A stretch of 64,000 nucleotides of DNA, taken from assembly GCA_024637155.1 (NCBI GenBank), contig JAGXFR010000056.1:84172-148171 (forward strand), given 5' to 3'. Below the pieces are notes generated by a model. It was not told the origin of the DNA, did no database searches, and worked only from the letters and a program-made list of their open reading frames with translations. This DNA is from Burkholderiaceae bacterium. GTDB lineage: Bacteria > Pseudomonadota > Gammaproteobacteria > Burkholderiales > Burkholderiaceae_E. Numbering within the stretch: the first letter of the stretch is position 1; each line of letters opens with the position of its first letter. The position numbers were made by a program, and so were the translations under genes. This document shows positions 29,485 through 39,760 of this stretch, piece after piece.

Positions 29485-30660
29485 ATGCTGATCGACTTCT
29501 TCCTGCACCTGCGCAGCGCCAAGCTGCCGGTGTCGATCAACGAGTACCTGATGCTGCTCGAAGCGATGTCCAAACGGGTCATCGAGCCGTCGATCGACCA
29601 GTTCTACTTTCTGTCGCGCGCGTCGCTGGTCAAGGACGAACGCAACTTCGACAAGTTCGACCGCGCCTTCGGGGTCTACTTCAAGGGCATCGAGTCGATT
29701 CCAGGCATCGAAACCGAGCTGCCGCTCGACTGGCTGCGCCGCCAGTTCCAGCGCGAGTTCACTGCCGAGGAGAAGGCCGCGATCGAGGCCATGGGCGGCC
29801 TGGACAAGCTTCTCGAGCGCCTGAAGCAGTTGCTTGACGAACAGAAGGAACGCCACGAGGGCGGGCGGCGCTGGATCGGCACCAACGGCACCTCCCCCTT
29901 CGGCAACGGCGGCTTCAACCCCGAGGGCATCCGGATCGGCGGCCCGTCGGCGGGCAATCGCACCGCGGTGAAGGTGTGGGAGCAGCGCGCCTACCGCGAC
30001 TATGACGACAGCGTCGAACTGGGCACCCGCAACATCAAGGTGGCGCTGCGGCGCCTGCGCCGCTTCGCGCGCGAGGGCGCCGAGGAGGAACTGGATCTCG
30101 AGGACACCATCGCCTCGACCGCGCGCAACGCGGGCTGGCTCGACCTGCGCATGGTTCCCGAGCGGCACAACACGATCAAGGTGCTGATGCTGCTCGACGT
30201 GGGCGGCACGATGGACGATCACATCCGCCAGACCGAGGAGCTCTTTTCGGCGGCGCGCACCGAGTTCAAGCATCTGGAGTTCTACTACTTCCACAACTGC
30301 GTCTACGACTACGTGTGGAAGAACAACCGGCGCCGTCATGCCGAGCGCAGCGAGACCTGGGACATCCTGCGCAAGTACAACTCCGACTACCGGCTGATCT
30401 TCGTCGGCGACGCGACGATGAGCCCCTACGAGGTGCTGCAGCCGGGCGGATCGGTGGAATACACCAACGAGGAGGCGGGCGCGGTGTGGCTGCGCCGGCT
30501 CGTCGAGCGCTTTCCCAAGTTCGCGTGGCTGAACCCGGAACCCGAGGGGGTCTGGGAGTACCGTCAGTCGATCGCCGTGATCCGCCAGCTGCTCGAGGGC
30601 CGCATGTATCCGGTGACGCTCCAGGGCCTGGAACGCGCGATGCGGGAACTCTCCAAGTAG
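29485..30660 (+). CDS. VWA-domain protein, CoxE-like partner of MoxR
   Basis: 391 aa; the N-terminal part is helical and charged, and the C-terminal half is a von Willebrand A domain. The MIDAS motif is altered: DxSxS appears as DVGGT in LLDVGGTMDDH, so metal binding may be weak or different. This variant (VWA_CoxE-like) is common in proteobacterial MoxR pairs. Co-directional with the ATPase gene. Confidence 0.9.
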   Translation: MLIDFFLHLRSAKLPVSINEYLMLLEAMSKRVIEPSIDQFYFLSRASLVKDERNFDKFDRAFGVYFKGIESIPGIETELPLDWLRRQFQREFTAEEKAAIEAMGGLDKLLERLKQLLDEQKERHEGGRRWIGTNGTSPFGNGGFNPEGIRIGGPSAGNRTAVKVWEQRAYRDYDDSVELGTRNIKVALRRLRRFAREGAEEELDLEDTIASTARNAGWLDLRMVPERHNTIKVLMLLDVGGTMDDHIRQTEELFSAARTEFKHLEFYYFHNCVYDYVWKNNRRRHAERSETWDILRKYNSDYRLIFVGDATMSPYEVLQPGGSVEYTNEEAGAVWLRRLVERFPKFAWLNPEPEGVWEYRQSIAVIRQLLEGRMYPVTLQGLERAMRELSK

Positions 30661-30667
30661 CTTCGGC

Positions 30668-32464
30668 TCAGCCGGTCATCGGCGGCGTGGCGCGCAGCAC
30701 TTCCTCGACGGTCGTGATCCCGGCGGCCACCTTCTGGGCGCCGGCGAGCCGCAGCGGCCGGGCTCCGGAGCGCATCGCTGCGCGGCGCAGTTCCTGGAGA
30801 TCGGACTCGCGACGACCGACGAGCGCGCGCAACGTGTCGTCCATGGCCATGATCTCGTAGAGTCCGGCGCGCCCCTTGTAGCCCGTCATTCGGCACTCCA
30901 GGCACCCGGCCGAGCGCCACGAGTGCGCCGGCTTCACGGCGCGATAGGGCGCGACCAGTTCCTGCCAGGATTCATCCGAAAGCGGCCCGTTTTGCTGCTT
31001 GCAGTGCGGGCACAGCGTGCGCACCAGGCGCTGGGCCATCACGCCGATCAGCGTCGCGTTGAGCAGATACGCGGGAGCACCCAGATCGAGCAGGCGCGTC
31101 ACCGCGCCCGCTGCATCCTGCGTGTGCAGCGTCGAGAGCACCAGGTGACCGGTGAGCGCCGCCTGGATCGCCATTTCGGCGGTCTCCAGGTCGCGGATTT
31201 CGCCGACCATGATGATGTCCGGGTCCTGGCGCATGAGCGCGCGCACCCCTCCGGCGAAGGTGAGGTCGATGGACGCCTGCACCTGCATCTGGTTGAACGC
31301 GGGCTCGATCATCTCGATCGGATCCTCGACCGTGCAGACGTTCACGTCGTCGGTCGCCAGGTGCTTGAGCGTCGTGTAGAGCGTCGTGGTCTTGCCCGAA
31401 CCCGTCGGGCCGGTCACCAGAACGATTCCGTTGCTGCGCGCCGTCAGCGCGTGCCAGCGCCCGACATCCTCGTCCGAGAAGCCCAGTTCCGAGAAATCGC
31501 GCGTGAGCACCTCCGGGTCGAAGATGCGCATCACCAGCTTCTCGCCGAACACGGTCGGCAAGGTCGAGAGGCGCAGCTCGATCTCGCGCCCATCACCGGT
31601 GCGCGTCTTGATGCGACCGTCCTGCGGACGGCGCTTCTCCACCACGTCCATGCGTCCGAGCAGCTTGATCCGGCTGGTCATGGCGGCGAGCACGGCGGCC
31701 GGCACCTGGTAGACCTGATGCAGGACCCCGTCGATCCGGAAACGAATGCTGCCGAGTTCCCGGCGCGGTTCGAGATGGATGTCGCTGGCGCGCTGCTCGA
31801 AGGCGTACTGCCAGAGCCAGTCGACGATGGTGACGATGTGCGCATCGTTCGCGTCGAGGGTGCGCCCCGAGCGCCCGAGTTCCACCAGCTGCTCGAAGTT
31901 GCTGCGTTCGTAGTCGAAACCCTTGCGCCCCGCCTCGCGCACCGACTTGGCCAGGCTGTAGAACTCGACGGTATAGCGCTTGAGATCCAGCGGATTCACC
32001 ATCACGCGCAGCACCCGCTTGCGCAGCAGTCCGGCGAGATCCTCCACCCAGTCGGTGACAAAGGGCTCGGCGGTGGCGATGGTGACCTCGTCGCCGCGCA
32101 CCTCCAGCGGCAGAATCCGCACGCGCGCCGCATACTGGCTCGACATCACCTCGGCGACCCGGGAGAGATCGACCTTGAGCGGGTCGATGTGACGGTACGC
32201 GAGGCCGACGCGCTGGGCGAGCCACTCGCACAGCGTGTCCAGATCGAGCGGCTTGCCGGTGGCCGCGCACTTCAGCTTGCGCAGGGACAGCGCGACCAGC
32301 GCGTGCTCCCGGGCGCTCGACACGCCCGCATAGCGCAGCACCTGCTCGGCATCGTCGGCGCCCAGCAGGCCATCGTCGACCAGCGCGGGCACGAGATCCG
32401 CGAGATCGAGTCGTTTGCCGGGGGTTCCGACCGGCCGCGCGACCACAATGTGGGGAGCATTCAT
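30668..32464 (-). CDS. GspE/PilB-family secretion ATPase
   Basis: 598-aa hexameric ATPase of the type II secretion/type IV pilus class. An N-terminal T2SSE_N-like domain (about 20-180) precedes the motor: Walker A VTGPTGSGKTTTL, Asp box ASDIHLEPR, Walker B QDPDIIMVGEIRDLETA, His box STLHTQDA, and a tetracysteine zinc motif CPHC...CLEC near residues 505-540. No pilus or secretion genes adjoin it, so it is a stand-alone copy whose partner cannot be named. ATG 32464 is used; the frame is open but unlike GspE further upstream. Confidence 0.9.
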   Translation of the reverse strand: MNAPHIVVARPVGTPGKRLDLADLVPALVDDGLLGADDAEQVLRYAGVSSAREHALVALSLRKLKCAATGKPLDLDTLCEWLAQRVGLAYRHIDPLKVDLSRVAEVMSSQYAARVRILPLEVRGDEVTIATAEPFVTDWVEDLAGLLRKRVLRVMVNPLDLKRYTVEFYSLAKSVREAGRKGFDYERSNFEQLVELGRSGRTLDANDAHIVTIVDWLWQYAFEQRASDIHLEPRRELGSIRFRIDGVLHQVYQVPAAVLAAMTSRIKLLGRMDVVEKRRPQDGRIKTRTGDGREIELRLSTLPTVFGEKLVMRIFDPEVLTRDFSELGFSDEDVGRWHALTARSNGIVLVTGPTGSGKTTTLYTTLKHLATDDVNVCTVEDPIEMIEPAFNQMQVQASIDLTFAGGVRALMRQDPDIIMVGEIRDLETAEMAIQAALTGHLVLSTLHTQDAAGAVTRLLDLGAPAYLLNATLIGVMAQRLVRTLCPHCKQQNGPLSDESWQELVAPYRAVKPAHSWRSAGCLECRMTGYKGRAGLYEIMAMDDTLRALVGRRESDLQELRRAAMRSGARPLRLAGAQKVAAGITTVEEVLRATPPMTG

Positions 32465-32550
32465 CGGCCGCAGGCTAGCATGGCACACGCGCGCGCCGGA
32501 GAAGGCGCTGGACGAACGGTCGCCCCGGGTGGACCGAAGTCGGTGCCGAC

Positions 32551-33333
32551 CTAAATCGAGAACCCCGCCGACCCCGGAGCGGCTGCCGCGAGGGTCGCGA
32601 CCCAGTCCCGGGCGGGCAGCCCATAGTCGTGGGAAACGCGTGCCGCGCGCGCGCGCAAAGCGCGCCAGTCGACGCGGAGCGGCGGCCCCGAAAAAGCCAG
32701 TGCGATCGCGTTGGCCTCGCCATCGACGGTGAGCTCGAGCACGCGACCGTCGAAGACCTGACGCAGGCGCGCGCGATTGCGCGCCAGCGACGGGTGCTCG
32801 CCGAAGAGATTCACGACCAGGATTCCCGCGTCGCCGAGCGCGCCGCGGCACGACGCATAGAAGGCCCTGGAGTCGAGCACCGGGCCACGCGCCGCCGCAT
32901 CGAAGGCGTCGACGGCGATCACGCCGTAGCGTCCACGGTTCGCGGGATGCGCGACATGCCGCGCGCCATCGTCGAGGATCAGGCGCACGCGCGGATCCGC
33001 CCGGGGCACGCGAAAGTGCTCGTGCGCGACGGCGAGCACGCGCGGACTCGATTCGACGCCGGTGAGGTGCGTGGCCGGCAGGCGCCGGCGGCAGTAGCGG
33101 ATCAGCGAACCTGCGCCCACGCCGATTTGCAGCATGCGCCGCGGCGGTTCGAGAAACAGCAGCCATGCCATCATGCGCTGCAGGTATTCGAGGGGGAGGC
33201 GATCCGGGGCACGCAGGCGCATCGCCCCCTGCACCCATTCGCTGCCGAAGTGCAGGTAGCGCACCCCGCCCTCCTCCGAAAGCACGATCGGCGGGTCGCG
33301 CGGGCGCTGCGGCCGCAGCGCGTGCTTCTTCAT
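32551..33333 (-). CDS. Spermidine synthase-like methyltransferase-fold protein
   Basis: 260 aa with a Rossmann SAM-binding fold: MLQIGVGAGSLIRYC is motif I, GVESSP is the acidic end of strand 2, and VIAVDAFDA corresponds to the DxxD region of polyamine synthases. It lacks the N-terminal beta-barrel domain of true SpeE, so calling it a spermidine synthase would be unsafe. ATG 33333 overlaps the stop of the glycosylase gene by 4 bp. Confidence 0.75.
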   Translation of the reverse strand: MKKHALRPQRPRDPPIVLSEEGGVRYLHFGSEWVQGAMRLRAPDRLPLEYLQRMMAWLLFLEPPRRMLQIGVGAGSLIRYCRRRLPATHLTGVESSPRVLAVAHEHFRVPRADPRVRLILDDGARHVAHPANRGRYGVIAVDAFDAAARGPVLDSRAFYASCRGALGDAGILVVNLFGEHPSLARNRARLRQVFDGRVLELTVDGEANAIALAFSGPPLRVDWRALRARAARVSHDYGLPARDWVATLAAAAPGSAGFSI

Positions 33334-33842
33334 GGGTTCGTCACTTCCCCGCCCAGGCGCAGGGCGGGCGCCCACAACTCGAGTTTCTGCGCGAGCGAGC
33401 GCGCCGCATGCGCCGGACTCGTCGAAGGCAGCACGAACACCTCGTAACCCAGGCCCGCGAGCACGCGTGCATGGCGCCCGGCGGTCGCGCCGTTGAGCAG
33501 CACGCGCGCGAGCCGCGGGGCACAGCGCGCCAGTTCACTGAAGTCGTTGGCGCGCGCGTCGCGGATATCCGCGTCCAGGCTCCCGGCTCGCTTACACGCG
33601 CCGAGCACGTCCCAGATCCCGATCCGGTGGCGCCGCAGCACGCGATAGCGCGCAGGGAAGTCCAGCCCGCCCAGTTCGGTGCCGAGCACCGCGGAGAGGA
33701 TCGGCCAGAACTGGTTGCGCGGGTGGGCGTAATAGCCGGCCGCCGCCAGCGAAGCGGCGCTCGGGAAGCTGCCCAGCACGACGATCCGGCAATCCCGCCC
33801 GATCACGGGCGGGAGGCCGAGGAGCGCACCGGAGGCAGGCAT
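33330..33842 (-). CDS. DNA-deoxyinosine (hypoxanthine) glycosylase, UDG family 6-like
   Basis: 170-aa uracil-DNA-glycosylase-fold protein. The pattern IVVLGSFPSAASLAAAGYYAHPRNQFWPIL matches the deoxyinosine/G:T-type family, with the active-site GSFPS loop and YYAHPRNQFW. It would excise hypoxanthine arising from adenine deamination. Overlaps the next gene by ATGA and follows htpG after 9 bp. Confidence 0.82.
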   Translation of the reverse strand: MPASGALLGLPPVIGRDCRIVVLGSFPSAASLAAAGYYAHPRNQFWPILSAVLGTELGGLDFPARYRVLRRHRIGIWDVLGACKRAGSLDADIRDARANDFSELARCAPRLARVLLNGATAGRHARVLAGLGYEVFVLPSTSPAHAARSLAQKLELWAPALRLGGEVTNP

Positions 33843-33851
33843 CGACTGGCG

Positions 33852-35768
<1,917 letters not shown>

Positions 35769-35819
35769 TGCCACCAGTGCCGTAGGAAGGTTGAACGGGA
35801 ACCTCTGCAAACCCTGCCG

Positions 35820-35847
35820 AGATGGTGCTTCGCGGCCTGATTTCAAG
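35820..35847 (-). promoter_or_regulatory. Heat-shock (sigma-32) promoter of htpG
   Basis: Minus-strand -35 CTTGAAA (35841-35847), 13-bp spacer, -10 CACCATCT (35820-35827): a full -35 match and one mismatch in the -10 to the E. coli CTTGAAA-N13-17-CCCCATNT consensus. Position just ahead of an Hsp90 gene supports the call. Confidence 0.75.
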
Positions 35848-35906
35848 TGTCCGGGCCGATACGCTACCATCGATGGCCTCCGACCCCCCCGCGCACACCG
35901 ATCCCG

Positions 35907-36512
35907 ATGCTTCACGTCGACATGCCGCTGCTCGCCGCGTTCACCTGGTTCGCCTGGGTGGGCTCGATCACGCCGGGGCCGAACACCGCATTGGCGCTCA
36001 CCACGGCCGCCAATTTCGGGGCCCGCACGGTCGGCGCCCACATCATCGGGGTCGGGATCGGGTTCGCCGTGATGCTGGGCTCCGCGCTCGCTGGCGCTCA
36101 GGGACTGCTCGCCGCGGCACCCGGCGCGGCCATGGTGCTGCGCTGGCTCGGCATCGGCTATCTGGCCTGGCTCGGCATGCAGATCGCGCGTTCGCGCAGC
36201 TTCTCGGAGCAACGCACTGCGCGCCCGCCGCAGGTTCACGAGAGCGCGCTCGTCCAGTTCGCCAACGGCAAGGCGTGGATCCTGATTGCCGGAACCGTCG
36301 GCGCCTATCAGGGGCTGGCCACTCCGCCGTGGTTCGGCTCCCTGCTGATCGCCACCATTTTCGTGGCCTTCTGCATGATCTCGCTGGTCATCTGGGCGTG
36401 GCTCGGCGCGTCGCTGCGCCACTGGCTCGCGGTCGGCCACCGCCTGGCCTGGTTCAACGGGGCGCTGGGCGCATCGCTGATCGCGACTGCCGCCTGGATT
36501 GCGGCGAACTGA
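35907..36512 (+). CDS. LysE/RhtB-family exporter
   Basis: 201-aa membrane protein with about six helices. [24 protein letters not shown] is the LysE/RhtB signature. Family members export amino acids or homoserine lactones; substrate unknown. ATG 35907 is used, with ATG 35922 as an alternative. It is divergent from htpG and 28 bp before the EamA gene. Confidence 0.88.
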   Translation: MLHVDMPLLAAFTWFAWVGSITPGPNTALALTTAANFGARTVGAHIIGVGIGFAVMLGSALAGAQGLLAAAPGAAMVLRWLGIGYLAWLGMQIARSRSFSEQRTARPPQVHESALVQFANGKAWILIAGTVGAYQGLATPPWFGSLLIATIFVAFCMISLVIWAWLGASLRHWLAVGHRLAWFNGALGASLIATAAWIAAN

Positions 36513-36540
36513 ACCCGACCCGGTGAAGCGCCCAGCGATC

Positions 36541-37458
36541 ATGACGGAGGACGATCCCAGCGCGGACCCGGGCGCGGTGTCGCGCGGCATGGCGCTGGGG
36601 CTGCTCGGTGTGTTCGCCTTCTCGCTGACGCTGCCGATGACGCGCATTGCGGTGGCCGAACTGGACGCCATCTGGATCGCGCTGGCGCGCTCCGAAATCG
36701 CCGCCGTGCTCGCCGCGCTGGCGCTCTTCGCACGCGGCGTGCCGGTGCCCGCGCGGCGCCACTGGCGCGGCTTGTTTTCGGCGGCCCTCGGCGTCGTGGT
36801 GGGTTTTCCGGTCTTTTCCTCGCTGGCGATGCGCACCACCGAAGCATCCCACGGCGCGGTCGTCATCGCATTGCTGCCGCTCGCCACGGTCATCACGGCC
36901 GCGTGGCTCGTTCACGAGCGTCCGACGCGCGCCTTCTGGGCCGCCGCGATCGCGGGCAGCGCAGTGGTGTTCGCCTTCGCGCTCTGGCGCGGCGGCGGAG
37001 CGCTCTCCACCGGCGACCTGGCGCTGCTCGCCGCGGTGGCCGCCGGGGCGTTCGGCTACGCGCACGGCGGCATGCTCTCGCGCCACCTCGGAGGCTGGCA
37101 GACGATCTGCTGGGTGCTCGTGTTCAGCGCCCCTTTTCTGCTGCTGCCGACCCTGTGGCTGACCGCCGTGACCCCGCTGGCGAACGTCTCGTGGCCGGCA
37201 TGGCTGGGCCTCGCCTACGTCTCGGTGTTCAGCCAGCTGGTCGGCTTCTTCTTCTGGTACGGCGGGATGGCGCTCGGCGGCGTGGCCCGCGTCTCGCAGG
37301 TTCAGCTTCTGCAGCTCTTCATGACGCTGATTCTCGCGGGATGGATCAACGGCGAGGCGGTCGAGCCCTCGACGTGGGCGACGGCGACGCTCGTCGTCGC
37401 GATCGTCGCCATCGGCCGGCGCACCGGCGTGGTTCGCCCGGTCATCAAGGACACCTGA
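36541..37458 (+). CDS. EamA/DMT-family transporter
   Basis: 305 aa with ten predicted helices in two EamA repeats (drug/metabolite transporter superfamily); a conserved '[11 protein letters not shown]' loop ends the first repeat. Likely an efflux permease of a small metabolite. It forms a two-gene transport unit with the LysE gene upstream. Confidence 0.88.
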   Translation: MTEDDPSADPGAVSRGMALGLLGVFAFSLTLPMTRIAVAELDAIWIALARSEIAAVLAALALFARGVPVPARRHWRGLFSAALGVVVGFPVFSSLAMRTTEASHGAVVIALLPLATVITAAWLVHERPTRAFWAAAIAGSAVVFAFALWRGGGALSTGDLALLAAVAAGAFGYAHGGMLSRHLGGWQTICWVLVFSAPFLLLPTLWLTAVTPLANVSWPAWLGLAYVSVFSQLVGFFFWYGGMALGGVARVSQVQLLQLFMTLILAGWINGEAVEPSTWATATLVVAIVAIGRRTGVVRPVIKDT

Positions 37459-37479
37459 GCTGGATCTGCGTCGCGGATC

Positions 37480-38610
37480 CTAGAGCGCCGCGTAGGGAAT
37501 CGCCGCCGCCTCTTCCGCGAAATGCCACGCGATCCGCGCGGCGTCGACGTCCTCGAAGCGCCGGGGCGACCATTGCGGCGCGCGATCCTTGTCGATCAGC
37601 AGCGCGCGCACGCCCTCGGGGAAGTCGTGGCCGCGCTGGAAGCGCTTCGCCAGCACGCCGTCGAGCGCGAGCACCTCGCCGAGCGAGCGCTGCCGACAGC
37701 GACGCAGATACTCGAGGCTCACGTGGGCCGCAGTCGCCGACCCGTTGGCCAGGTTGTCGGCCGGCACGCGAAAGAACGGATCCTCGTCGGCGGCAGCGAG
37801 CAGCGCGTCGCGGATCCCCGCCACGTCGGGCTGTGCGGCGATGAATCGGATCGCATCGAAGTACTGGCGCAGATTCGATTCGGGAAGTCCGGCACGGTAG
37901 CGCCGCGACTGCGACAGGCAGAGCCGCGTGAGCCGCGCGCGATCGGCCCCCGGTTCCCCCTGCCAGTCCAGGGCGAGGATGCGCTCGACGAAGGCCGGGC
38001 GCTCCTCGTCGGGAATGAAGTGATCCGCGAAGCCCGCGAACAGCGCGTCGGCCTCGTTGATGGTCATTCCGGTGAGCGCCAGCACGATGCCCGCTCCGCC
38101 CGGCACCCGGTTGAGGAAATAGCCCCCGCCGACGTCCGGGAACATGCCGATGTGGATCTCGGGCATCGCGATGCGCGCGCGATTCCCCACGATGCGGTGG
38201 CTCGCCCCCACGCTCAGCCCGACCCCCCCGCCCATGCACACGCCGTGGGCGAAGGACACCAGCGGCTTCGGGTAGGTCTGGATCAGGTAATCGAGTCGGT
38301 ACTCGGTCTCGAAGAAGGCGTCGCCGTAGACGAAGCGATCCGGGGTGCCGGAGCGCACCGAACGGATCACCGCGGCCACGTCGCCGCCCGCGCAGAAGCC
38401 TCGCTCGCCCGCCCCTTCGAGGATCACCGCCGCGATCGAGGTGTCCGACGCCCAGGCGCGCAACTGCACGAACAGCCGCTCGCACATCTCGAGCGTGAGC
38501 GCGTTGAGCTGACGCGGCCGGTTGAGCCGCGCGACACCCACCGTGTGTCCGCCTCCGGCCGGGCGCACCTCGAACAACACCGCCGCTTCTTCCCGTTCAT
38601 CGCCGCTCAT
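37480..38610 (-). CDS. Enoyl-CoA hydratase/3-hydroxyisobutyryl-CoA hydrolase-like
   Basis: 376-aa crotonase-fold enzyme, longer than ordinary enoyl-CoA hydratases through a C-terminal helical part typical of HIBCH. Oxyanion-hole segments are GFCAGGDVAAV and CMGGGVGLSV; the catalytic Glu region AMPEIHIGMFPDVGGGYFLNR matches HIBCH. Would release 3-hydroxyisobutyrate in valine breakdown. Overlaps the metallo-hydrolase gene by 14 bp; no other valine-pathway gene is near. Confidence 0.86.
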   Translation of the reverse strand: MSGDEREEAAVLFEVRPAGGGHTVGVARLNRPRQLNALTLEMCERLFVQLRAWASDTSIAAVILEGAGERGFCAGGDVAAVIRSVRSGTPDRFVYGDAFFETEYRLDYLIQTYPKPLVSFAHGVCMGGGVGLSVGASHRIVGNRARIAMPEIHIGMFPDVGGGYFLNRVPGGAGIVLALTGMTINEADALFAGFADHFIPDEERPAFVERILALDWQGEPGADRARLTRLCLSQSRRYRAGLPESNLRQYFDAIRFIAAQPDVAGIRDALLAAADEDPFFRVPADNLANGSATAAHVSLEYLRRCRQRSLGEVLALDGVLAKRFQRGHDFPEGVRALLIDKDRAPQWSPRRFEDVDAARIAWHFAEEAAAIPYAAL

Positions 38611-39754
38611 AGATCCTCGTCTCTCCGTGTCGCCACAATGCGAACTCCTCTTCCCCGATCCCGTAGCGCGTGCGCGCTGCGGCCAGTGCGCCGATCGGCG
38701 CGTCGAGCGCTTCGTCGGTCAGTTCGAATGTTCCCCAGTGGATCCCCACGGAGCGCCGGGCCCGCACATCGCGGTGAATCTGCACGGCCTCGTCCGGGTT
38801 CACGTGCTGGTCCTTCATGAACCAGCGCGGTTCATAGGCTCCCACGGGGATGGCCGCCAGGTCGAAGCCGCCGAAGCGCTCGGCGATATCCGCGAAATCG
38901 CGCGAATACCCCGTGTCGCCCGCGAAGTAGAAGGAGAAGCCCGGGGTCGCCACCACCCAGCCGCCCCAGAGCGTTCGATTCCGATCGAAAGGCGTGCGCG
39001 AGCTCCAGTGCTGCGCCGGCACGAAATGAAAGCTGACGCTGCCGATGCGGTGTGACTCCCACCAGTCAAAGCGCTCAATCCGCTCGACCCCGCGTGCGCG
39101 CAGCCACAGGTCGACGCCAAGCGGGGCCAGAAAGAGGGGTTGGCCGCCGGGTTGATCCCGCAGGGCCTCGATCGTGCCCCGATCGAGGTGGTCGTAGTGA
39201 CTGTGCGAGATCGCGACCACGTCGATCGGCGGCAATTCGGCGAGCGTCGCGGGCAGCGGCACGCGCCGCTGCGGGCCCGCCCACTGCACCGGAAAGGCGC
39301 GCCGCGAGAAATGCGGATCGGTGAGGATGTTCAGTCCGCCGACCTGCACGAGCAGCGTTGCGTGCCCGATCCACGTGACGCTGATCTGGTCGGGATTGCG
39401 CCCGAGGAACTCCAGGTCGGGCGTCACCACCGGAAAGTCGTAGCCCTGCACCCAGGTGGATGGCGTCGGCGGCAGTCCTGCCCAGGTGCGCTGCGCGAGC
39501 CATGAGAGCAACACGCCCAGCGGCTTGCCGCCGCGCGCGCCGTGGCGATTGGTGAATCCGTCGGGCAGATGGTGCGCCCTGGTGCGGTCGTAGTAGGGGT
39601 GCTCGGGGGTCCACATGGCCGCCAGCACGAGGCTCAGCGCAATGGCGACGAGCACGAATGCCGCCGCGAATCGCCACGCGCGGCGCCGACCCCGTCGCGG
39701 CCCTTGCCGTGTGGCGGGGGCACCCGCCGGCGTTCGCTGCGCATTCCCGCTCAC
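38597..39754 (-). CDS. Membrane-anchored metallo-beta-lactamase-fold hydrolase (NAPE-PLD-like)
   Basis: 385 aa. One N-terminal helix (about 28-47) followed by a beta-lactamase fold: GHATLLVQVGGLNILTDP, the zinc motif SHSHYDHLD (HxHxDH), FAGDTGYSRDF and the final His in GIHWGTFEL. Similar to N-acyl-phosphatidylethanolamine phospholipase D, so a lipid phosphodiesterase is likely but unproven. GTG 39754 keeps the membrane helix. Confidence 0.82.
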   Translation of the reverse strand: MSGNAQRTPAGAPATRQGPRRGRRRAWRFAAAFVLVAIALSLVLAAMWTPEHPYYDRTRAHHLPDGFTNRHGARGGKPLGVLLSWLAQRTWAGLPPTPSTWVQGYDFPVVTPDLEFLGRNPDQISVTWIGHATLLVQVGGLNILTDPHFSRRAFPVQWAGPQRRVPLPATLAELPPIDVVAISHSHYDHLDRGTIEALRDQPGGQPLFLAPLGVDLWLRARGVERIERFDWWESHRIGSVSFHFVPAQHWSSRTPFDRNRTLWGGWVVATPGFSFYFAGDTGYSRDFADIAERFGGFDLAAIPVGAYEPRWFMKDQHVNPDEAVQIHRDVRARRSVGIHWGTFELTDEALDAPIGALAAARTRYGIGEEEFALWRHGETRIYERR

Positions 39755-39760
39755 TGCGCC

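Noticed and set aside
32551..33333. True spermidine synthase (SpeE)
   Set aside because: The N-terminal beta-strand domain and full polyamine-binding motif are missing, so only the fold is claimed.
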